A stretch of DNA of 44,783 nt from the NCBI RefSeq assembly GCF_000188695.1, contig NW_004754917.1, forward strand, positions 689,432 through 734,214, written 5' to 3'. A program made the position numbers and the translations under genes. Origin of the DNA: Salpingoeca rosetta. Taxonomy: Eukaryota > Opisthokonta > Choanoflagellata > Craspedida > Salpingoecidae. Below the pieces are notes generated by a model, which saw only the letters and a list, made by a program, of their open reading frames with translations, did no database searches and was not told where the DNA came from. Each line of letters opens with the position of its first letter. Positions within the stretch are counted from its first letter, which is position 1. Below are positions 36,702-44,783 of the stretch, piece by piece.

Positions 36702-37158
36702 TGTTGCAAGTTCATGGTGGTGGTGCTGTTGTTGGAGACTTGTGTGTGTGTGTGTGTGTGTGTGCTGTGTGTGCTGTGTGTGCAGAGTGTGCTGTGTGTT
36801 GTGTGGGAGATTGTCTTGGCAAGAGAGAGTTGTGTGTGTTTACTTGAGTTGTGAAGCAAACAAGGATGTAGGATGAATGAACACTCCAACAGAAAGAAAC
36901 AGAGCAGAAGACAAGAATTGTCGACAACGCAAAGTGGTGACGTGGCAGTGTTTGTTGAGAGTTGTGTGGTTATGTGGAGTGTTATGCAAGAGCATGCAAC
37001 ATCGAGCAACCACAGCACAAGCTAAACACTGCACGTGCAACAGGTTGGAGGGAAATCACGTGAACATTCCAGAACACAAGAGAGGTGAGTGCAAATTTGT
37101 GGTGTCGTGAAGAAGGGAGATCAATGATGACTCAGCAGACAGGACTTGCCTGTCAACA
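36702..37158 (-). repeat. Copia LTR (right copy), flanked by GTTGT on both sides like a solo LTR
   Basis: Same 457-bp sequence as the left LTR. It is preceded at 36697-36701 by GTTGT and followed at 37159-37163 by GTTGT, with transposase coding sequence on both sides, exactly the structure expected of a solo LTR in an otherwise intact transposase. Confidence 0.92.
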
Positions 37159-37163
37159 GTTGT

Positions 37164-38829
37164 GCCCCATCGACTGGTGTTTTCATCCGCAGATTTCCAC
37201 GACTGCTGTCTTGTGTCACGATGTGGCGCTATACTGACGGGGTCATTCAAACCAGACAAGCGACAGCTCATGTTCAGAGCAAAGATGAGGCTCGAGGGCA
37301 TTGGCACGTGTCACGATGCTGCGATCATTGGTGGGCAACAGGTGGTGGCTGCCACTGCAACTGGCGTCTTCAAGTGCAATGGTAACAATGCTCCAGTTGC
37401 TGTCAAAGGGCTGTCCGGAATCAAAGTACTTCGCGTTGTGACCAATGAGGCGGGACGGTTGGCGATCTGCACTGCGCGGCTCGTCCTGCTTGAGGACACA
37501 AGTGATGGCCATTCAATTTGGCAACCACAGGACCTTGAGACGGAGGACCATGTGACGGACATGGCCGCTGACGGCAATGCACTCATATTTTCTCATGGTC
37601 GCAGGGTGTCGTTGGTCACACGTTTCGATCCCTTGAAGGAATACCTGGTGAAGATTCGCCGCGTGTTCGATGCCGGAGGCTATGGTGGCTACGTTGGTGA
37701 TCTAGCTGATTTTCGAACCGCTTCCATGGAATTGAAGAGCTATCTCAATGAGATGCGACAGCAGCAAGTCAATGCCATTAGCTTCCTGCCCCCAGGGTCT
37801 CTCCACGGCCCGCAAGGATGCATTAGCGCAACGACCCTAAAAACAATTGCTATATTGTGCACCGGATTAGATCAATTGCATGACCGCGGCATCACCAGCA
37901 CGGCACGTGCCCTTCAAGAGGATCCGTGTGAGAGTTTCTTCTCTCTGCTGGTATCCGGCACAACGACAGCACCCACACACAAGGAGCTTGCCTTCAGGTT
38001 CCCCGTTGTTGTCAAGAACGCACTCGTGCGAGCAGCACAAGGGTCTCCAGTGTTTGATTTTGACAAGACTCGGACAGAGAGATCCTACAGTGGCCTGGAG
38101 TTTGTTGGACGTGCCCAGCCAACCTTCAGGCCATTGTTTCAAACGCGGCACAATCGAGATCGTACCCATGTGGATGATTGCGATGACCTGCGACAATTCA
38201 TGTCATCGTTTCTCGCCAACCTGAGCTGTCGACGGTCATCGCGCGTGAGGGCAACTGGCAAAGCACTTCTTGGGCAGAAGCCGCGCATCGCGTTCCTGAC
38301 ACTGCGCCAAGATGAGCTGCCATCAGACCGACCACTTCAGCCGACGTGCAAGCGACCGAAGACGGGCAGTAAAGGACACACACAAAGGGTCGCTTCCATC
38401 ACGTTCCCCAAAAACGCCTTTGTGGGTGTCCTCCGGCAAGCGTCGACTCAAGGAGGTGCACAAGAGCTGTGGATTGCGAAGATGGTAGAAGACGTGTACG
38501 GCGAGCCGAAGGATTGTGCAATTCAGTGGCTAGAACAGAGCAACGAGAAGAATGGTACACATACGCTGCAGAAGGAAGTGGTGCGATGCCCTTTCGGCTC
38601 ATGCATCGCAGACATCTCGCGATTCGTCGACGTCAAGCGACACGGGGTGATTAACATCGACGACACTGTTTATGCTGTGCTGAAGGAGGAAGTTGGGCAG
38701 TTGGAGCAAGAACGCGACAACGACAAGCTTGCCCGTGCCAGAGATGGTGACGACGACGATGACAATCCCTATGCAAAACCTTACTCAACAGGATCAGAGG
38801 AACGGCGTCGACGACATCGACGACGGTAA
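37164..38829 (+). pseudogene. C-terminal part of the P-like transposase, separated by the copia insertion
   Basis: Continues in the same frame as the codon broken by the LTR once one GTTGT copy is discounted; about 555 codons to the stop at 38829. It carries the motif LQEDPCESFFSLL (Glu codon at 37930), corresponding to the 'QD.LE.FFs.iR' block with the third catalytic acid of P/THAP9 transposases, and FDKTRTERSYSGLEF. The end is acidic then strongly basic (DGDDDDDNPYAK, ERRRRHRRR), a possible nuclear-localisation tail. No internal stop is present, so the host transposon was probably intact when copia inserted. Confidence 0.8.
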
Positions 38830-39121
38830 CTTCATTCAAGCAAGGTATGGATTGTACTCTAGTACTCTGTTTAGTTAAGTGGTTAGTCGGTTCTTTCAAT
38901 TCTGTGCTGAGTTGTAGCTGTTGGGCGAACGCATTCGTTGTTCTGCTACATGTGACTTGAGGACTTGGACTGGTTCTCTTCTGAGCGCGTGTTGGGACGT
39001 CTGTATTACACGGTGGAGTTACCGAAACCAAGGGAAACGACGCAAAGCACATCACAAACGCCAGCTCGCGGGCCCAGATGACCCGACCCGCGAGGCCAAA
39101 ATTGGTCATGGTCAAGGTGGA
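38830..39121. other. Transposon 3' non-coding region
   Basis: Between the transposase stop and the right inverted repeat. Apart from the subterminal palindrome (39065-39094) no feature is evident. Confidence 0.6.
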
Positions 39122-39151
39122 AAAAATTCGCGGGTCAGTGTCGCCCCCCAG
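39122..39151 (-). repeat. Right terminal inverted repeat
   Basis: Thirty bases matching the left end in inverted orientation and followed by AAGATG. About 30 bp inside lies a subterminal palindrome, CTCGCGGG (39065-39072) with CCCGCGAG (39087-39094). Confidence 0.93.
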
Positions 39152-39157
39152 AAGATG

Positions 39158-39618
39158 GGGTAGGCAATTGCAGCAAACAAAGTTTTTTTTTTGTGTTAGA
39201 TGCTTATTTGGACGTGTGGGTGTGGCACTTTGTGGGCGACTTTCCAGTTGTGGCAACTGACACCCACGCCCCCGCAACTCACTCAGTAACTTAGCACTCA
39301 CATCAACAGACCAACACACGCAAAGCACGACACACACACACACACACACACACTCACTTGTTCATTTTCCCATCGACGCGACAGGAGCTCAACAGAAGGA
39401 GAAGAGGGAGAAGGAGAAGAGGGAGGAGTAGGAGGTGCTTGTGTGCTTGTTGTCACAGGATCTCTCTCCTTCTCAAACTCACACTCAACTGTCCCCCCAC
39501 CCCCTTGTCTTGGTCCCTTTCTCTCTTTTCTCTTGCAGGTCCAGCGATCATTCCTCCTTACATGTGCTCTAGTGCTCTTGTTTACTGAGTTTCTAGTGTT
39601 TACTTGTCTGCTCTCTCT

Positions 39619-39656
<38 letters not shown>

Positions 39657-40142
39657 CGCCTTTGGTGGCAGTCTTGGCAGTCAGCCTCGTGGCAGTCAGC
39701 CCTCTGGGCATCTGCCTCGTCGGCGGTCTTGCTTTGCTGTCACCGACCCTCGTCAAAGCAGAGCAATCTCTTTGGCGGTGGTCAGCAGGGTTCCCGACGT
39801 GGTAGCCTCAGGGTTGCTGCAGACACCGCTTGTCCAGCACATCCATGCAGCGCGCGTAAGCACTTGTGGCCTTCCCCTCCGTTTCGAGGGTTTGACGGCC
39901 CAAGGCTGCGTGCTGAACAAGTGGGCCGGCGGTTGTGAGCACTTGTCTACTTGTGACACAGTGCAAGCACCGCTGCTGGGAACTTCTGTGGTGAGTCATG
40001 TCAACAATCGCAAATCATCGCTGCTGGCTTGCTGGCTTGCTTGCTTGCTGGCTTGCGTCCGCCGTTTTGCCACCGTGCCCACAAAATTTCGTGCACTCAC
40101 AGTTGTTGCTTGCGTTGCAAATTGCACGCCCACGCTGATCCC
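39158..40142. other. Region between transposon and MMPL gene, no confident gene
   Basis: Contains a T-run (39183-39192), CA tract 39329-39353, a GAGAAGGAGAAGAGG stretch (39396-39430), CT/TG tract 39610-39655 and a short TGCTTGCTGGCTTGC repeat (40022-40052). A minus-strand open stretch ending SVELLSRRWENEQ before a GTGAGT donor (39357) and a hydrophobic plus-strand frame (VAVLAVSLVAVSPLGICL) are visible, but neither connects to anything. It should contain the MMPL promoter. Confidence 0.5.
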
Positions 40143-41437
40143 ATGGGAAGACTGGAAGCGGCTGCTGTGCGCGTCCTGAATGGCAAAGCAAAGTGAGGCG
40201 TGCTGCCATGTGGAGGATGATGATGAGAGGACGAGACAGTGGCAGAGGCGTTGAACAGTGGTGTCGATGTTGTTGTGATGATGTGACATGTGAGTAGCAA
40301 GCACCACGATGACCAAAGATCGTCACCGCTGACATACAATCAACACACGCAGGTATGTGATGGCTTTGGCGTGGATTGGACTGCTGGTGGCTGGCGGCCT
40401 CTTTGGACTGCAGTTCTTCGATGAAACGGCCGATGAGGACGACAGCCTGCCAAAGTCCTCCCTCGCCTACCAGGTAAACCACCAACAACAACAGCTCACG
40501 GTCACCCTTGCATGGGCATCGACTGAAGTACATCGCCTTGGATCAGGACAGCTTTGACACACATGTGTGTGTGAAAACAGTTGTGCTAACACACCACTGC
40601 ACCAGCTCTCACTCGCGTGTACGCATGCACACACGCACACATACACGCACACGCACGTTCATGCATCCACACCCATGCACTCACACACACACACACGCAC
40701 ATTCATGCACGCGTACACGCATGCACACACACTCACACGTACACGCGTGCCAGGCGGATGCGGCGCTGAGCTTGATCCCGTTTGGAAACGGTGACGGAGT
40801 GGTGCTGATGGTGGGCAACGACAAGGTCAACATCACGGATGAGGAGGCGATGGCCTTCTTCGACCAGCTGTTCGCACTGGCCCAGCAAATGTCCCCGCCT
40901 TCCTCCCCCTTTGCCCTGCACACCCCGTACATGTCGTACGTCTACGTGGGCTCTGGATGGCAGGCGTATCCATCACCCAAGCCACACTACCGTTCGCAAG
41001 ACGGATCACGCCTCATGGCCACCGCCACTGTCCTTGGCTGGGGCTCCACTATCTACACCGTGCGCACAATCCGCGACGCATCCAAATCCATCCTGCAGCT
41101 CCTCCCAGAGGTATGTGTGTGTGTGTGTGTGTGTGTGCGTGTGTGTATGACTGTGTGTGTGTGCGTGCGTGTGTGCGTGTGCGTGTGCGTGTGGGCGACT
41201 GTGTGTGTGGGTTAACTTTGTTGCATCTCCATGTGTACGTTCGCCTGCGCATGCGCATGCGCCTGCTTGTACTGGATTGTAAGTGAAGGGCGCTCAAAGT
41301 GTTTGTTCAGCAAAGTGTGCGGTGCATTTCGCTGTCATGCATTTCACACGTGTGCCACCCACCACCATGTGAGCAGGGATCGCGCGTCTGGTGCAGTGGA
41401 GACGACATTATCTGGGTAAGTGTGTCTTCACGACACG

Positions 41438-41477
<40 letters not shown>

Positions 41478-42439
41478 CTCTCTCTCTCTCTCTCTCTCTC
41501 ACGCGCACACACATACGCATCGACCTCCATGAGCATGCTGAGTCGCTGTTGTCACGCCTGTTGCAACTTTTTCCTTTGTTCAACACTTCAGGACATTATC
41601 CTCGGTGCCCTCGAAAACGACCTCATCATCGGTGCAGTTGGCAGTGGTGGTGGTGGTGGTGGTGGTGGTGATGATGGTGATGATGGTGGTGTTGATGATG
41701 ATGATGGTGCTTGTGGTTGCCTGTGGTTAATTCGCTCAGAACCCAGAATGGCGCGGGACAGAAGGCAGTTTTCAATCAACAATGAACGCCTTCCCGAGCT
41801 AAATTATGCTTGTTACGCCCCCCCCCACACACACACACATACACACACGCACACATGTGCATGGCAGGCGATGGCATCTCAATCCCAACGGCGCTTGTTG
41901 TGCTGTGCTTGACGCTGCGGTCCACGCGATATGTGCTGGTGCCGCTCCTCAGCATCGCCGCCTCCATCCTCTCAAGGTCCGGCCCACGCGGACACGTGTG
42001 TGTGTGTGTGTGCTTGTGTGTTATTGTGTGTGCGTGTTATTGTGTGTGTGTGTTATTGTGTATGCGTGCGTGCTATTGTGTGTGTGTGTGCTTGTGTGTG
42101 CTTGTGTGTGCGTGCTATTGTGTGTGCGTGTGCGTGTGTGTGTTATTGTGCGAGATCCAAAGGTGCGTGCGTGTGCGTGTATGTCCCAGCTCCCAGAAGT
42201 GTCATAGCCCACTCGTCCTACAGCACAACACGCTGCTCACTTGACACATGCGCGCGCGTGCTGGTTGTGTTTTCAGCTTCCTGCTGATGCGACCCGTTGC
42301 CAAGAGCATGGCTGTGTCAGCGGTTGCGCCAAACCTCATGATGAGTCTCAGCATCGCCATGTCTGTAGACTACGCCCTCTTCGTCTTCAGCAGATTCAGA
42401 GAGGAAATGCGAGCAGGTCTGAACCGCGCGCGCGCGCGC

Positions 42440-42474
<35 letters not shown>

Positions 42475-43820
42475 TGTTTATTTGCTTGCTTGTTGTCTTG
42501 AGCAATCCATCCAACTCCCTCCCTCCTCCCCCCCCCGCCTTCTTGTCTTCTTGCTGGCAATCACCCATTACCACTCACCCACCAAGAATCAACATGCTCT
42601 CTTCCCAGACAATACCGCCAACTTACCGAACCTACACCACCACCACCACCATCAACCGCGCCCCCTCCCAATACCTTGCAGGCAAGTCTGTGCAGGATGC
42701 GTGCACAGCTGTCCTGAGTACCGCTGGCCACACCATCTTCGTCTCGGGGTTCACATTCATTGCGTGTTCCCTCACCCTCCTCTCCGTACCAGTCAAGCTC
42801 CTCGCGTCCATGGGTCAGAAGCGCGCGCACACACACATGTGTATATGCAACTGTTCACACATGTGTATGCAAGTGCTCCCACATGTGTACGTGCAAGTGC
42901 TCCCACATATACACACATCTTTCCACACACGCGCAGCTGCGAGCGCCCCTGCGTCTTCTGCGCAAGTTCAACACGATGGGCTGTTTGCGCTTACATGCTT
43001 CTCACCACATGGCATACGTTTCCTCCATCACCACATGCCACATCGTCGTGACTGCGCAGGTGTTGCCGCTGCCATCACGGTGGCGTGCACTGTCGTTGTC
43101 AACCTCACACTTGTCCCCACCATCATCCTCATCTTCCCGTCCTTCTTTCGCGAAGCAACAACAGAGTCAGTACAACGCTAGCTGTGTGTGTGTGCGTGCA
43201 TGTGTGTATATGTTTGCATGTGTATATGCGTGTGTTTGTGTGGTACACGAGGCTGCTGTCTCCCTGTTTCCACTGCACACTTGCATATGCTTGTGAAATG
43301 AGTGTGCATATCAGTCCTCCTTTGACTCACAACGCGTCTACTTTCACCCACTTTCAGTCGCGGCTGCTGCTCATGGAAGAAGGAGCAACGTACGCCGCCC
43401 CATTTTGCTATTCAACTGCCAACCCTCACAAACGCACACATACAAACACACATGCACGCACAGCATGAGCATATGAACAAACCATGGAGCTATTGCCAGC
43501 ATTCTCACGCCCATGCTTTCGCAAACACACATACACGCTTACCCACTCCCATCTGCAGGGTATGTTGTTGCTTCTGCCGCAGCGAAGCAGCACGGCACCA
43601 GCAGTCGCTTCAACGACAATCACGGTGATGATGACGACGATGATGATGACATGCTGCTGCTTGCAGAGGACGAAGACACGCCCCTCACCCGATCAGCAGG
43701 TACATGAATGTGTGTGTGTGTGTGTGCGCGTGTATGCGTGTGCGTGCGTGTGTGTGTGTGTGTGTGTGTATGTATGAATGTGTGTGTGCGTGTGTGTGTG
43801 CGTGTGTGCGTGTGTGTGAA

Positions 43821-43862
<42 letters not shown>

Positions 43863-44783
43863 ATGGACGATGCCGAGTTTCCTTAATGTAACACGTCGTT
43901 GCTGCTATTTATTTATCTTCTTCACTGTCCCCCATCCACCAATCGTTTTTATCGTCCAGTCACCATCATCTTCTCACCCCCATCCACCCAACCCCTCTCT
44001 CCATAATAACGGCCCATCCACACACGCACACACAGGCGCCAACGTCGTGGCTGTTGATGCGATTGCTGCGCGCGCCCGCAAGTCCCCCTGGTACCGCTTT
44101 GGCAAGCGCGTGACACGTCGCGCGTGGCTGTGCATCGCCATCATCACCGCCCTCGCTGCTGCGGCGTTCTACCCGGCCCTCACCTTCCGCCATGTCAGCG
44201 GCGTCGACTGCGAATGTCCGCAGAACTACGGCGTCGTCAAAGGTGACACCGTTTGTCTTTGCTATGGTGTGACATGCGACCCTGTTGCTTTCTGCGTTGT
44301 GTGATTTTGTTGCGTGATTGTGTGCGTGTGCAATTTGTGCTGTGTGATTGTGGTTACTGTTTGTGATTGTGACCACATACACGTTATTCTCTGCCACTCA
44401 CGCCACCTCTCGTTTCGCTTGTACGGTGTGTCAGACTTCTATGCGGTCTCCAACACGTTTGGCGCCGGATACATCCTGCCATTTGGACTGTTGATTGAGG
44501 CCGCCAACGGGTCACTGCTCACACAGCAGCACTTCAACAACGTCGCCGCCGTCTGCAACCACCTCGCTGCGTACGCTGCTCCTGTCATCATCCACCCGAC
44601 CGCTTGTACTGCGGCGGCAGTTTTGTTCACACACACACACACACATACATCGCCGCACTCTCTTTGCTGACTTTCTCCTCCGTCCCATCCCGTGCTTGCC
44701 AACCCTTCCTTCATGTTCCACCTCATACCACTCACCGTACCCTTTCACCACGCCCCTGCCCTCTCTTTTCATCCCTTCCTCCT
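40143..44783 (+). CDS. MMPL/RND-type multi-pass permease (3' end outside window)
   Basis: Exons 40143-40192, 40353-40473, 40754-41110, 41377-41415, 41592-41631, 41868-41976, 42277-42416, 42682-42813, 43060-43165, 43358-43389, 43559-43699, 44036-44242, 44435-44570; phases close throughout. A short N-terminus ([17 protein letters not shown]) leads into TM1 ([18 protein letters not shown]). A large ectodomain follows, then a block of membrane helices: [20 protein letters not shown], the signature [37 protein letters not shown] and [20 protein letters not shown] cytoplasmic acidic linker ([20 protein letters not shown]) precedes the second half, which opens with a helix after RVTRRAW ([18 protein letters not shown]) and an ectodomain ([14 protein letters not shown]). 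The VDYALF..SR.REE motif is diagnostic of MMPL proteins, related to Patched/Dispatched and bacterial lipid exporters. Substrate unknown, lipid-like by family. Confidence 0.9.
43720..43860 (+). repeat. Imperfect (TG)n tract in MMPL intron
   Basis: TG/CG/TATG variants starting about 10 nt after the donor at 43700, in sense orientation. Similar tracts follow the donors at 41111, 41977 and 42417 of the same gene. Confidence 0.9.

Larger units (their letters stand above)
32421..37158 (-). mobile_element. Ty1/copia LTR retrotransposon, internally rearranged, inserted in the transposase
   Basis: Antisense to the transposase. The two 457-bp LTRs (32421-32877 and 36702-37158) begin TGTTGACAGG and end CTTGCAACA when read on the minus strand. 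The insertion is flanked by the 5-bp duplication GTTGT (32416-32420 and 37159-37163). A polypurine tract (GCGGGGGAG) directly precedes the 3' LTR. The pol gene order integrase, reverse transcriptase, RNase H identifies Ty1/copia (Pseudoviridae-type). The interior is only about 3.0 kb: gag, protease, primer-binding site and the start of integrase are absent, replaced by 811 bp of duplicated transposase (35891-36701). Confidence 0.93.
28932..39151 (+). mobile_element. P-like DNA transposon with 30-bp TIRs, carrying a nested copia element
   Basis: The ends are perfect 30-bp inverted repeats (starting CTGGGGGGCGACACTGACCC) flanked on both sides by AAGATG, a 6-bp target duplication (28926-28931 and 39152-39157). 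Inside is one transposase gene in sense orientation, split by an antisense Ty1/copia insertion. Total length is 10,220 bp; subtracting the copia-related 4.74 kb leaves about 5.5 kb. The transposase resembles P-element/THAP9 enzymes (see its entries), but those usually make 8-bp duplications, so the superfamily placement is an inference. The element sits between the unresolved gene starting at 28304 and the MMPL gene starting at 40143. Confidence 0.9.

Noticed and set aside
31610..37158. Treating the whole 1268-bp repeat as the LTR of the copia element
   Set aside because: The outer 811 bp is transposase coding sequence. The true LTR is fixed at 457 bp by TG...CA ends, the polypurine tract and the GTTGT duplication.
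39298..39756. A minus-strand exon ending at 39357 (SVELLSRRWENEQ) that might join across the transposon to a segment near 28665-28730 (LNIIKLHTFELSQQ)
   Set aside because: It would place the transposon in an intron of one gene, but the 28665 segment ends in a phase that does not fit the next exon, which also has its own start codon.
39443..39805. Hydrophobic plus-strand ORF before the MMPL gene
   Set aside because: Half of it is CT/TG repeat, it has no link to the MMPL exons, and a better MMPL first exon with correct phase lies at 40143.

Overview
The window reads as nuclear DNA of an intron-rich unicellular eukaryote. Genes are split into many short exons (12 to about 450 nt) by 100-400 nt GT-AG introns packed with TG/CA microsatellites, coding DNA is moderately GC-rich, and genes lie close together on both strands. 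The gene set (WGR-type PARP, PDZ protein, PPxY membrane protein, FG-GAP protein with mucin-like threonine tracts, MMPL-type permease, Ty1/copia and P-like transposons) would fit a choanoflagellate or a similar protist, but the species assignment is inference. There is one 100-N gap at 7184-7283. Exon models were built by hand from splice signals and reading-frame continuity; in the well-resolved genes all phases close.

Layout. 150-3935 (+): 3' part of a PARP1/2-like ADP-ribosyltransferase, followed by a decayed copy of its last exon. 5220-7867 (-): single-pass membrane protein with a Cys-rich ectodomain and two PPxY motifs. 8851-9399 (-): small acidic, Q-rich protein of unknown role. 9614-11195 (+): secreted Cys-rich protein. 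11740-13485 (-): PDZ-domain protein. 14227-25602 (-): a gene of about 36 exons for a secreted FG-GAP/VCBS-repeat protein with three long threonine tracts. 25936-28304 (-): one or more genes I could not resolve.

28932-39151 is a 10.2 kb DNA transposon with 30-bp terminal inverted repeats and a 6-bp target duplication. It carries a P-element/THAP9-like transposase gene that has itself been hit by a Ty1/copia LTR retrotransposon on the opposite strand. Part of the copia interior (gag, protease, start of integrase) is missing. In its place is a second copy of 1268 bp of transposase plus LTR, a structure best explained by joining a full-length allele to a solo-LTR allele, or by an assembly chimera.

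40143 to the window end (+): 5' and middle part of an MMPL/RND-type multi-pass permease.

The host genes show no operon-like functional link; they are ordinary neighbours. The most striking points are a candidate single-nucleotide exon in the PARP catalytic domain, the nested transposon with its diagnostic 1268-bp duplication, and the sense-strand TG tracts in many introns.
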